Positions 1 through 10,897 of a stretch of 64,000 nucleotides of DNA are shown piece by piece (position 1 is the stretch's first letter; the number at the start of each line of letters is the position of its first letter). The stretch covers positions 372,001 through 436,000 of the forward strand of contig JAHEWK010000007.1 of NCBI GenBank assembly GCA_020740775.1, given 5' to 3'. The stretch comes from Ilyonectria destructans. Its lineage: Eukaryota; Ascomycota; Sordariomycetes; Hypocreales; Nectriaceae. Position numbers and translations under genes: made by a program. Below the pieces are notes generated by a model that had not been told where the DNA came from, ran no database searches, and saw nothing but the letters and a program-made list of their open reading frames with translations.

Positions 1-671
1 AGAGGATGATCGATTAGCTGGACCGCCTGGGTCTGCTCTCCCGCAAGAGGTCCTTTGTGATGAAGAAGCAGCCTCCACGCCACCTCGCAAAACTCATACG
101 GCAGATCTGCCACGTATGAAAAGATCAGGAGGCGACAAATATCCTCGATTGGCGGTTGGCTTAGAGTGTCCAAATAAAGCAGCCAGTTTCTAACCCACAA
201 GGCGCCGCAGTATATGAGTGTCTGAGTGCACTGGTACTTGTCACAAATGCTGGCCAAGGCCAAGAGCAAGTCGGAGTTGGGTCGCACGGCGATATCGCTG
301 ACTTTGAAATGCAGCACTTTGCAAAGAAGCAACATTGGTGCAAAGTCGTCGTCGGGAAGCGAAAGCCGAAATTGTTCCTTGTCGGGCGATGTCTTCGCGT
401 CTGACAACTCAACGCCCTCGCGAAACCTCCCATCCAACATGACTCGGAAAACAGGTGATGCAGTCGAAAGGATCTTGGAGGAGACTAGTATGTCTCTCGT
501 CTCAGGCTTTGAAGGAACATCATCTGGGTCAGTCTTGGAAAAAGGCTCTGCTTCTGGAGGCTCCGATGGCTTGTCAGATACGTCTGTCTCAAGGTCGTAC
601 GGTACAACGAGCACCATATCACCAGTAGAATCGACAGTGCGTATTGACAGCATCACCTCGGCTTTCGACAT
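1..671 (-). CDS. BTB/POZ domain protein, C-terminally cut by the window edge
   Basis: The minus-strand frame opens at an ATG at 671 and stays open for 223 codons to the left edge, so only the N-terminal part is seen. About 65 acidic, low-complexity residues come first. A BTB-like core follows, with the segment SSKILSTASPVFRVML, then GRFREG, then a helical part containing ALASICDKYQC and a C-terminal stretch like the BACK-type tail of fungal BTB proteins (YVADLPYEF). BTB domains mediate dimerisation, and in fungi many such proteins are orphan proteins of unknown role. No intron is needed in the visible part. The opposite-strand frame over the same bases is a shadow. Assignment to BTB rests on pattern recognition; the function is unknown. 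Confidence 0.75.
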   Translation of the reverse strand, partial: MSKAEVMLSIRTVDSTGDMVLVVPYDLETDVSDKPSEPPEAEPFSKTDPDDVPSKPETRDILVSSKILSTASPVFRVMLDGRFREGVELSDAKTSPDKEQFRLSLPDDDFAPMLLLCKVLHFKVSDIAVRPNSDLLLALASICDKYQCTQTLIYCGALWVRNWLLYLDTLSQPPIEDICRLLIFSYVADLPYEFCEVAWRLLLHHKGPLAGEQTQAVQLIDHP

Positions 672-2238
672 GGCGGAATGAACTGCGGCGTATTTCGGTC
701 GCGCAAGGCGTTTCTCGATGTCCTCTTGAAGCAATTACGGATGAAAGAGCAAGAGAGCAAATTTGTTGGGCGTAAGCTGAGATCAGGCACTGAAAATCAG
801 CCACGGCGCTTCGTCGACGAGTTGACTGGTGATTACGTGGGCCTCAAATTTGGCGCGCTGGGATTGATGTTGTAGGCGCCCAGGATGCAGGGATGAGCCC
901 AATCACATGTGGCCTCTGAGACGAGACCGCGTCAAATCACGTCAAGAAGTCAATTATCAATCGATGGTCGACTAGGCTCAGCAAAAGACAGGATTTAAGA
1001 CCATTAAGGCATGCCGTTTACTCAGATCTCGGCCATTGGGGATCAGCGTCAACCCAATCTAAGCTGCGGACGCCGGCAGCCTTGCCCGTGCTCAAGGTGC
1101 GATGATTATAGCATGGAACCGATTCAGCATCATGGCCCGTCGCTGCATTATCTTTCGGTTAGGTGACCTATTAGTCTATCATAGAGGTTATGGAAATCCT
1201 TGAGGTCAGCCTCGGCTGCGGGGAAGATGCGGATGAGGTGCGATTTCTTCTCGGCCCTCCTCATCGTCCCCGTCCAGGATTATCTTCGGCGGCAGCGACT
1301 ATGGGGGCATGTTTCAAGAGCCTGGAGCAGTTACGTGTGGGAAAGAAACCCGTTATAGACTATCTAGGAGATTCGGTACGCTCAGGATTCCCTGATGCCC
1401 TGCGCGATCCCGCATACTCGAATATCAATTAGGATCAGTCTTGGTTCCATCGGATGTTCCCTGATTTAACTGGATGGAATATGAGACTTGTATATAAATT
1501 TCCAAGTACTCACGAAATTACTTACTTTTACACTAAGTAACAGAGTGCAGAATTTGAATAATGTAAGAAGATAATGTTCTAGATGAGACTGGTAGCCAAA
1601 GTGCCCGTGAGGGGATCATGTGGTGCTCGAGGACCGCTTTCAACGCAACGATAACACCCTGAATGAGCCAAGAAGACAATGGGCTATAAGAGGTGCCCTG
1701 TCGTATTCGATGCGCGCCAACGGCCTGGCTTTCTTAAAGGGTCTTTGCTTGGTACTGGCTTCTTCAATACGTTTGCAATTCCCTACGCCAAGGAGTGGTC
1801 TAGCTGGGGCTTCTACTTGATCACGGCCATATGGGGATACTCTTAAACATGTTAGTAGCTTTGTAAATTCGAGCATCAATCCGATTACCTCATCGACCTA
1901 ATTCAGCCGTTTATCGCGTGGAGACACACCGCCCTGTCAGCCCTACACCCAACCTCTCGATAATTGGGATTAGACTTCAATTAGGGACTTGTGGCTAAAT
2001 ACAAAGTAAGCACAGGGCAGTTCTGACACGGCTGGCCAACCACGCAATGGCAATTTGATTGGCGTCAGCACTAGTAATGCCACGGCAGCGGTGATGTCAG
2101 ACAAGAGGAATTGATTTGGCCTCATTCTCGTCACGTTATCGGAGCCATCGGAACAGACACCACCTCCATTTATCCATTTACCGACTTTCTCGCTATCTTT
2201 TGATTCTTACATCTCACCCAACGCGTGTCAGATTCACC
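672..2238. other. Intergenic region with one transporter relic
   Basis: This holds the upstream regions of the BTB gene (leftward) and the P450 gene (rightward). Short open frames here have no recognisable motifs. The one coding-like piece is the transporter-like fragment at 1667-1846, listed separately. The stretch around 1480-1570 is AT-rich. Confidence 0.5.
1667..1846 (+). pseudogene. Relic of an MFS sugar-transporter-like gene
   Basis: A 59-codon open stretch, bounded by TGA at 1664 and TAA at 1844, encodes residues such as GTGFFNTFAIPYAKEW and WGFYLITAIWGY. These resemble the segment around TM10 to TM11 of fungal sugar-porter-type MFS proteins, where an asparagine-rich 'NTF..P' helix start precedes a 'W.(Y/F)Y..' helix. 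Nothing recognisable as the rest of a transporter lies on either side. It therefore looks like a decayed fragment rather than an exon. The call rests on one short match and could be chance. Confidence 0.3.
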
Positions 2239-3964
2239 ATGGCACCCGTATTTCTCGACCATCTGCCCCGATTGGCGAGTCCTCTCGGCTTTGCCTTGAT
2301 CGCCGTGGCAGGTTTCGTTCTGCTGTATCTGATTGAGCGCTATGTTCTCGACGTCCCTTATCCCCAGGGGATCCCTATTGTCGGACAGCCTGCAGGGGCC
2401 CGTCGCCTGAGCCTGCGCACCAGATTGAGGTATTATACCAACTGCGAGAGCCTGTTTCGCGAGGCCTACGATAATGTGTGTCCCCTCGTCGACCCCGCGC
2501 TTTGGGCTCCCAGACTAACGCCCGGCTTCAGTATGTCAAGAAGGGCAAGCCAGTCATCATCCCTGGCTTCGGCCGCCGGAAAGAGGTCATCATGCCTCAG
2601 AGCGCTATGAAATGGGTCCTTGCCCAACCAGACAACGTGTTAAGCGTCGACGCAGCATTTGTTGAAGTCGATCAGGTCAGGTGGGGTCTGGGCCACGAAA
2701 AGATTGTCTCGGATGCATGGCAGGCCATGCTCGTCAAGACGGAATTGAACCAGGTCCTCGAGGCCATCTGTGCGGCCATGAACAATGAGCTGGGCGTGGT
2801 GTTTGACGAGCACTTCGGTACTGATACCGCGAACTGGAAAGAAATCGATCTTGGCCCAACTATCCAGATTATCGTTGCCCAGGCTGCCAGTCGATTTACC
2901 GTCGGTCTTCCGCTCTGTATGTTTCGGCCGCCAGCGACATAGCCCTCTCGAGTACCATGCTAACAACAATAGGCCGCGATGAGGACTACCTCCGCAATGC
3001 CCTAAAAATTAACGAATGGCTCATCATCAATGCTGGCGTCACCGGCGGAACCCCTCGTATCCTGCAGCCCATTGTTGGCTTCCTCGTCAATATTCCAACA
3101 CGTCGACTGCTCTCCAAGATGAAGAAATGGTTCAATCCCCTATGGGAGAAGCGTTTAGAGCTCCTCCCAGTCGACCCTAAAAGCCCCGGCCACGAAGAAC
3201 CCCAAGATCACCTACAGTTGATCCTCCGCTACGCCCAGCGCGAGCGCCAGCACGAGATCCATGACTTCCCAATTATGCTCCGCCGCCTTGCAGCCACCAA
3301 CTTTGGCGCCATGCATCAAACCAAAATCCAAGTGACGAACCTCATTCTCAATGTTCTGGGCTCCGACGCAGAGTACAACACCATCGCCGTCTTGCGCGAT
3401 GAAGTGGATCGTATCCTTGGAGACGACAAGAGCGCCGCCTGGACCAAAGCCAAAGTTAGCCAAATGACACGCGCCGACAGCGTTTCCCGCGAGACCCTTC
3501 GACTCCAGTCCTTCGGGGGACGCGCCATCTTTAGAAAGGTCATGACGTCCAACTTTGAGACGCCCGACGGTTACCACCTCCCCAAAGGCACGATGTTGTC
3601 GTTTCTCAGTCAGCCGGCGCACGTAGATCACGACAAGATGGATGATGCTGCAAAGTACGACCCCTTCCGCTTCTCTCGGCTGCGCGAACTTGCCGAGAGT
3701 CGCAATGAGAAGATCCCGCCCGTAACCCTAGTGTCTACGTCGCCCGAGTTTCTGCCTTTTGGTCATGGAAAACACGCGTGCCCGGGACGGTTTTTGATTG
3801 ACTTCGAGCTGAAGATGATTCTGGCATATGTGCTAAGGAACTACGACATTGCCTTTGCGGACGAGCTCAATGGGAAAAGGCCTCCTAATACTTGGCTGAC
3901 AGAGGCCATTCTCCCGCCGAACGGGGTGAAGATTCGAGTGAAGAGAAGGGAAAGGAATACCTAG
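2239..3964 (+). CDS. Cytochrome P450 monooxygenase, ent-kaurene-oxidase-like fungal clan
   Basis: Three exons (2239-2475, 2532-2916, 2973-3964) give 537 residues, a normal length for a microsomal fungal P450. An N-terminal membrane anchor (about residues 10-28, FALIAVAGFVLLYLI) is followed by a proline-rich hinge. The I-helix reads FGAMHQTK, the form usual in this fungal clan (F-A-A-I-H-T-T) but with Q for the first Thr. The K-helix ExxR is E381-R384. The haem loop FGHGKHACPGRF places the thiolate at Cys477. Both introns are 56 bases; the second splits the Cys codon of GLPLCRDEDY. The protein should sit in the ER and use a P450 reductase. The substrate cannot be read from the sequence. The nearest gene, on the other strand, is a GMC oxidase. 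Confidence 0.9.
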
Positions 3965-4903
3965 AGACAGCAGGGAGATGGTAGACCTGTAGAGATGCAT
4001 GTGATCAAGAGCATCACAGCCAGAGCTAGATCCAGATAAATGTTCTGTTCGAGTCTCTCTCTAAAATTTGAAGGCCGTAATGATTTTAGACGAATCTCAG
4101 AGTTTTACACAGTGTTATATATATGCCAAAATGCAGACATTACATCTTCAATCTATCCCATGTTCAAGCATGGATTTGGCGTTTTTCCTCCTTTGCTACC
4201 ACAGAACAGCCAAAAAGGTTCAGTTTAACTCGATCGAGTTGACTGATAGCTTTGAGGCCTGAAGTTGGCTATTTGAGGGATAGTGAGGAGAAGTAATAAC
4301 CAGCAATTGCAGAGAATTGCCCAAGAACCCCAGTATACTCTTCGCTTGACAGAATTACTAACACCCTCATCCTCAAATAGCTCTATCAGGCCTCCGCGAA
4401 AATAAGAGGCACTTTACCGACGAAAGACAGCAACCCGACATCAATGCAAATTAATTAGGGATTAGGAATCTATTTCTAGTGCATATAGGGTAGTTCAAAA
4501 GGAAGCACTCCAGGTCGCTGGGCATTAGTTGTACTGCTTGATGCGGGGCTGACCAGGGCTCCCGCACCTTGGAATTCGTAGAGCATCTCCTAAGAACAGA
4601 AATCACCGCTTATTATTGACGCTCAGTCCTACAGCTATCTTGCCTTGACTGGTAGAAGTGGGCTGAAAGGTGAAACCAATAGCTACAAGACAGCATGGTA
4701 TTTATCACGGTGAGAAAGTTACAATCAACAGGTGTGTGACAACTGTTCTATCATTTGACCACCTCATTATTCTCTGGTCTAGGGGCGTTGCAAGCGAAGC
4801 AAAGCAATACATCATTCATATTCCTTTCTAAGTTGGTTGCTTGTGGTAGTCCTGGGATGGTGTAGTGAAAGCAGCATGTGCGCAATCAGAAATATTCACC
4901 TAG
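3965..4903. other. Intergenic region between convergent genes
   Basis: This is the 3' flank of both the P450 and the GMC oxidase. It is moderately AT-rich. No coding frame, RNA gene or clear repeat was recognised. Confidence 0.5.
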
Positions 4904-6907
4904 TTATAGCCCCAGCTCCTTGATAAGAATAGCTGCCGCCTTCTCTCCCACTACAATAGCAGTATTGTTGGTGTTCGCACCTACATTCATAGGCGGGATA
5001 CTCAAGTCTGCAATCTTGAGCCTCTTTGTGCCCCACACGTCGAGAGACTCGCTGACAACACCGCCTTCTTCTCGAGGAGCCATCTTTGCAGTACCCAGCG
5101 AGTGCCAAGTTGTGCCGATATTCTCTCGCAGCCACTTCTCAATGGCCGCATCATCCTCAGCCGAGTACTTGATGTCCTCGACATTGGAGAGCGGCGCATC
5201 GGATTCAACGCATGCGGCTGCAGATCCCTCGGGGAAGGCCGGATGACCGGGCGCAAGCTCGCCGCGATACATGGCTGTGCGGCGCATGATCTCACGGTGC
5301 TTCTTGTAGGCCCAAATCTGCTTCTTCACGTCGATGTCGTGTTGGTCCGAGAAGAACCCAACATCGAAGTTGAGAGGATCGCTGAGCTCCGGTCCAGTGA
5401 TGTGCATGTGTCCACGGGAGTAAGGGTATGCCGTATAGTTTCCAATCGTAACGTACTGTGCCTCCGGGACAGATGACGGGTCGCCCAAGAAACTAAGTCC
5501 GGCTGTCAGCACCCATGCTAAGGGAATTTTGCAGACTCTGGAAGTCGTCCGGGAAAACTTACCATGATACAACGCCCATGAGCATCAGTGGCCTGTCAGG
5601 GGAGTTCTTGTAGTCCCGATTCCAGGCAGCTTGGAACTCGGGGGCAAAGCCTGCCACGTCTTCTTCACTCGGTCGAAGCTTGGACGAGATGTCGATGGAG
5701 TTCCAGCCCAAGACGTCATCTTTATCGTCAATAAGCTTTTGTCGGTTACCCGGGTTCCTCAGGACGCGGTCAATGGTCTCGTGAGGTTGAAGACTTGTCC
5801 TGTAAGGGTAAAGAGACAAGTGATGATCTTGGTAATTACGCCCCACTCCCGGGAGATCGACAACGACCGGAACGCCAACCTTCTTCAGTAGCTCGGGATC
5901 GCCCAGACCAGATCGCTCAAGCACTGGTGGGGTGCCGCATGCGCCGCAGGATACAATAACCTGCTTCCTTGCTCGTACAGTGAGCTTGGGGTGCTGCGGA
6001 GTCTGTAGAGCGGGTTGAAAGTCTGGGTTGGGCGTGTACTCTACGCCAACAGCTTGCTTGTCGTCGTCGAAGAGAACACGCAGAACCTTTGACTCAACCA
6101 GCACATGCAAGTTGGGGAAGTTTCCTGACTGAAGCTTCTCATGGACGTATCTATGCGCCGTGTCTTGTCGCTTGCCATCCTCTGAGATGTAGTTCTGCCA
6201 TCGCTCGATGCCATTGTTTGCATCCAGAGTCTGAAGGTCCTTGATCTCTGGCCAACCGACCTTGGCCGCAGCGCCGAGGAAGTCGTCCTGAAGTCCCCGG
6301 GCGCGGAATGTACTGTCGGAAATATGGACCGGGCCGTCGTAGCCGTGATGATCCTTTTCGCCTTGACCACTGTAGTTCTCCAACTGTTGAATTGACGAAT
6401 TAGCACAAACGCGCCCCTGCTATGCATAAATAGTTGGACGTACCTTTTTCATATATGGCAAAAGATCATCCGCAGACCAGCCACTGGACTTCCATGAATC
6501 GAAGTCAGATCGTTGGCCTCGTGTGTACATCATGAAGTTGATGGACGATCCACCGCCAAGGGTTCCGCCTGAAGGCACGATAACCTCCCGGTCCGCGAGC
6601 TGTGCCGCTTTGTTGCCCTTATAGAAGATGGTTGTCTTGCTGGTGGGAAGAAGGTGATCAAGGAAGAACACCGGGTGAACAATGTTGGGAACGTTGTAGT
6701 TGTTTGGGCCACCCTCGATGAGCAAGATCGAGAGCTTAGGATCGGCCTCGGCCAACCTGCCGGCCACCACGCATGCCGCAGTGCCACCTAAGATCGATGA
6801 GATGTGAGCAGACGATCATGAACCGATACAGGGCGATGATACGTACCGCCGGCAATGATCACGTCCACCTCCGCAAGGTCATCGGCCAGTTTGGTATACA
6901 CGCCCAT
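4904..6907 (-). CDS. GMC oxidoreductase, alcohol oxidase (AOX)-like
   Basis: Four exons (6847-6907, 6444-6787, 5563-6383, 4904-5492) give 604 residues. The FAD-binding motif at residues 20-26 is GGGTAAC, with Ala for the usual second Gly of GGGTAGC. The next signatures, IEGG, GGTLGGGSSINFMMYTRG and SCGACGTPPVLERSG, match GMC enzymes and in detail yeast and fungal methanol/alcohol oxidase. The catalytic pair is His539 (TTWHSLGT) and Asn582 (VGANT), the His/Asn pair of alcohol oxidases. It is shorter than classical AOX (about 660 residues). It also ends in KELGL, not a peroxisomal PTS1 tripeptide, so a cytosolic enzyme is more likely. The reaction is expected to be oxidation of an alcohol with O2, giving aldehyde and H2O2; the substrate is unknown. 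The third intron (donor at 5562, acceptor before 5492) was placed by frame. Confidence 0.9.
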
Positions 6908-7572
6908 AATGATTCGGGAAAGTAAAAAGATGCTCAAGATAGTTTATGGTTTATGCTAAAAGAAGTCGAAACAAGCCTGCAGTCTCCAATAATGAACAGG
7001 AATGTATTCCCACCCCACCATATATAACCTCTCTCGTTAGCATCGCCTCCAACCACCCATGACACGCGGCAATTACCGCACAGGCCCTGGCCAACTGCAT
7101 GTTCTAGCCCCTGCCTCTGCTACAGGGGAAACCTAGTAGTGGCTGAGTTGACCCCTGGCCCCGCTTGGAATGTCACAGTGGTTCCCCGATTTCGACTCGT
7201 TGGCGAGGACCCCGTTGGGCGAGGACCCGTTGGAGCGAGGGGTTACCAGGCTCGGCTGCTTTGGTACAAGTTTGGAGAAAGCTCCGGTTCCGCAATGGGA
7301 TCTACAGATCAATCCGGTATCACTTGGCGGGGCCAGTATGGGTCTTTACTACCCCGACAGGTTCCCTTGTCTTACTGGCGGTGTGTCTTCCTAGCGACAT
7401 TGTGCAGATACGCAGGTCCCTATGCGAGTCAAAATAGACCGAAACAGTATGCCTTAGTCCCTCATTATGTTTGGTCAATCTACTATGTACCAAACTGGCG
7501 TGCCGCCGGGCGTGTTCCGCCGTCTAATCTAGTACCGGTACTCAAGAAAATTACAAGTTCGATCTCACGAAA
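6908..7572. other. Intergenic region upstream of the GMC oxidase
   Basis: It contains the promoter side of the GMC oxidase, with an AT-rich TATA-like stretch near 7019-7027. It also covers the 3' flank of the Pth11-type receptor gene. A 148-codon open frame at 7139-7585 on the plus strand has no motif and an arginine- and glycine-rich composition typical of chance frames. I do not call it a gene. Confidence 0.5.
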
Positions 7573-8881
7573 TCATACAAATTGACCCCGGTATGGTTCC
7601 GAGTTGTCCTTCAGCCGACGTGTCGATGACTGTGAGCTTCCATCTTCATTATCCTCCACCTCATGATTTCGCGGCGTCACAGTGATCCGCGTCTGCACAA
7701 TTTTTGTGATTCCACGGGAAAAGCCCTTGGGAGCGTCATCGCCCGTCTCAGCTTCAACCTGCGTCTGATTGCCGTGATTTCCGGAGAACATGTGGTTTGA
7801 CGGCACGGTAGCCCCGGATCGATTGTTCGGTTTCGACTGCAATTCGGTGCCGGTTGTGCCATTTGCATACGAGCTGTTGTCGCCTGTCGCGCGGACAACC
7901 TTGACAATCAGTGACGAGATGTTCATCTCGATGTGCAGCTTTAGCATGTACACCAGTGGGTGAAATTGGACATAACTAGGTAGAATATGGTAAGCGTGAG
8001 CCACGAAATGATGGAAATTTGGTGACGTACATGAATCCATTTCCAATTGACATGCTGCCAATGAGGATTACCTAGACATCTCCAAGTCAGTGACCAGACC
8101 GCAGCAGCCGCACTCGGGATTCGCTTACATCTAGACTCATCGACACTGCCACCATCATCAAATTGAACCTGAACAACGGGACGTATTTCTCGAGCCCGTT
8201 CGCTATCAACTTGACTCGAAGGAGGTAGATGAAGTACAGGTGCAGGCATGCGTCAATGATCAAGAAGAGGACCTTCTCAATTCGATCGTAGATTTCGTTG
8301 ACGTGGATCCACATGGGTGATATCTGCAGGCGCGCAGGAATCCAGACGATGAAGACGCTGATGTTGATCAAGCCCAGCGCAATAGCCGCGCCCCATCGAA
8401 TCTTGTTGGCGTTGCGCTTGTCCACCATCAGGAGAGCGATTCGATTGATGATGATGCCGCAGATGCATTGGATCTGGACGACCCAGAGACACACTGGAGG
8501 GGGTTAGCAAACGATCGCGTTGAAGAAAGGGGTTGGCGGACAGAATGCAAAGTAAATCCAAAAGCTGCACAGCGTCGTTAGCATCAAAAATTTCTTCAAA
8601 TTGCGCAGTTCAACTCACCTTGGCGTAATGAATCCGCGAATAAAGGTCCAAGACAGAACGCCGATGACCATGGACACAGTCCATTCAGCCCATATCATTA
8701 TCGCATACGCATGCAGGCGATGCGACCGTCTCCATGTCGCCCAAGTCTGTTTGAACGCCTTTGTGCCCGAAAAGACACCCGTCGCTAGGGTGAATCCCCA
8801 AATAATACTTGCAATCAACAGGTCATTGAGGCTTGGTTGGACCACCACGTAGGTGTCTGGCACGAGGAAGCCAAGCGCCAT
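7573..8881 (-). CDS. Pth11-type seven-helix membrane protein (fungal rhodopsin-like domain)
   Basis: Five exons (8619-8881, 8542-8564, 8129-8493, 8031-8071, 7573-7975) give 364 residues. About seven hydrophobic segments fill residues 15-260. Typical fungal rhodopsin-like motifs include the Trp-rich loop WATWRRSHRLHAYA, CICGIIINRI and RVKLIANGLEKY. A hydrophilic, presumably cytosolic tail of about 115 residues, rich in Asn, Thr and Ser, follows. No CFEM cysteine domain precedes the helices, so this is the CFEM-less class. Such proteins are regarded as G-protein-coupled-receptor-like sensors at the plasma membrane; the ligand is unknown. Exon 2 has only 23 bases and its donor reads GTCCGC, a weak match to consensus, so that junction is the least certain part of the model. 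Confidence 0.85.
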
Positions 8882-9774
8882 AATAGAAAGTCGAGAAGTC
8901 GCAGACCTCTCCAGACAGTAGCGATTGGGATGGGAGTGAGTGGTTCGAGAGTTGGTCTTGTTTCATGCTGATGAGGGCGCCGAAGGAGAGTATATCTACG
9001 CCAGGTTGACCCGGCTCCAAAGTGCCGGCAGCGCCGTGAGAGCAGAGGTGTGTTCCATCGGGCCGCAAGGCTCCGCGTTGAGTCGCTGGCTCAAATTTTA
9101 GTTGTCAATGCTCATTGCTACGGAGTCATTGCTACGGAATGACGACCATGATGGATTGGATCCGCGGCTGGGGCAGCGTATTCCTAGATTCTGGCACGGC
9201 GTTAGCAAATCTGGTCCCCTAGCAGTACTACCCTGGGTCCCTACGGTACTACTTCCCTGGGGTCTATGGAACATCTCCGTGCCGATCTCACTTTCCATGC
9301 ATGCTCTGGACAAGCGGAGTTAACCGTCGCCCATTGAGCTTGTTTCACGACCCGCGGGACCAATTGTCACCCTCTGGAGCCGCGTCCAACGCTGAATGGA
9401 ATAGCGTGTTATGCAGCGTACAGGGGGCCCTTTACTCGCGTCCCCCGAACTAGTGAGCTGCATCCACAATACCGTTGCAGGCACGACTCGCGAAGCGTGG
9501 AGCGTGGGGTTGAAAAGCCGGGGACTCAGTACGAACTCCGCCCTCAGATTGGCGCCAGGCGTAGCGAGGGTTCACCACTGCATCTGAAAAATTATATTAA
9601 CAGAGCTATGGCAGCTGTTTATCGCCAGTCAATTGACCGAGTAAGTCAGATGCTGTCATTATATCCGAATTTGTTTCCCACGAAGTCTACCAGCATTAAG
9701 TATATGCTACGTAGTACCCCGACAATTCCCAGAAATGGTGGAAAAAGGAGACCCCGGCTACGCCACTCCCGCTA

Positions 9775-9788
9775 GTACTACGTAGTAC
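9775..9788. repeat. 14 bp perfect palindrome with a second partial copy
   Basis: GTACTACGTAGTAC equals its own reverse complement. Eleven of its bases (CTACGTAGTAC) also occur at 9707-9717, 71 bases upstream. Could be a binding site or a remnant of element ends; no function is implied. Confidence 0.5.
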
Positions 9789-10690
9789 ATCTGGCTGGTC
9801 ACCAATGCAACTCACCAGGTAGGATTTGTGCCTCAACGCGTCAAGTCAAGTCTCGGCGGTCCCAGGTGCAGCCCATGTTGGCTGTTGGCGTTGTCGATCT
9901 CCAGATTCATCCCTGGCATGCCCGTTATTGCCACTACGATTAGGACGCTACGCTATTCGTACATCCATGAAGTGCGGAAACAGTCATGGATTGGTTCAAG
10001 GTTGCATTCGCCTACCTCTTTTGTTACAGTCCACTTTTGACTTTTCCGCGGGTTCCGTCACGAAAAATGGCTGGGTTCAAGGGGCAAACGATTGATAGAC
10101 ACTACATGAAGCCGCGCTCCATGTAGTGACAACGTCGGGTGCGACCCTTTTTAAGGCAAAATTCCCTCCCCCTGGTCCTTTCGTTGCAGAAATTCTACTG
10201 ATTAGCGATACGATACAACCAACCGTTTCCTGCTTGTTTCATCACACTTGCCCGAGGCCACTGGGTTACAGCCAAGCCACGAGTGGTAGCCGCGCATCCT
10301 CACCGCCAAATCACAGCCACATCCTGTGTTTGATAAAACTTTCTCTCAACGACGATCACTCTCGTAGCTCTTCAAATTGGCTAGCTATTCACTTGCCGCG
10401 AAAGCCCCCTTAGGCAACTGACAAGTCACAAATCGGCCAAATCCTGACTCGAATGCCTTTAGCGACTCATAGGCCAGCCATAGCGTTGGCGATCCGAAAT
10501 TTGATTCTGCAAGAAGCATTGACCTATTGGAAGCCTTTCCATCTACCGTAATCCAACCAATACACAGCTTTCGCAAAAAGTGGTTCCACATCCACTCAGT
10601 CGCGCTGCCAAAGCGCTTCCAAGCAGGCCAGCCTCTCGTATGGCTCTAGGGTAGGCTGGCAATGAAATGCAGTCAGATCTGGGCAATGGT

Positions 10691-10812
10691 AATGGTAACG
10701 AAGTGTGTGTGTGTGTAAATTGTTTAACGCTGGGACGTTCCTTTCTATAGGACAAAGGGCGCCCATCTATCTATCTAACCTTTTCTATGCTACTTAATAA
10801 TGGTAACGAAGT
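10691..10812. repeat. Pair of 14 bp direct repeats flanking a GT run
   Basis: AATGGTAACGAAGT occurs at 10691-10704 and again at 10799-10812. The first copy runs straight into a (GT)n tract. About 95 bases lie between the copies, including a CTAT run near 10767-10778. It may be a footprint of slippage or an old insertion. Confidence 0.5.
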
Positions 10813-10897
10813 ATCGTGGGAATGGGAGGAATAGTTTTTGGTTTATATTATCTCTCTCGATAAAGCAGACGAAGACTGTAATACGGAAGAAGAATTT

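Larger units (their letters stand above)
8882..10897. other. Long intergenic region, no gene recognised
   Basis: About 2 kb upstream of the Pth11-type receptor and downstream of the amidase. Short open frames on both strands have no recognisable domain. It carries small sequence oddities: a repeated ATTGCTACGGA at about 9114-9140, palindromic CTACGTAGTAC elements near 9707 and 9778, a GT run at about 10703, and a 14-base repeat at 10691 and 10799. These could be debris of old insertions, but no element ends were identified. Confidence 0.5.

Noticed and set aside
7139..7585. 148-codon plus-strand open frame
   Set aside because: No domain, no intron logic, chance-like composition, overlaps the 3' end of the receptor gene.
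9826..10413. Several short plus-strand frames as a possible small gene
   Set aside because: They do not join into one product, have no motifs and lie in DNA with scattered short repeats.
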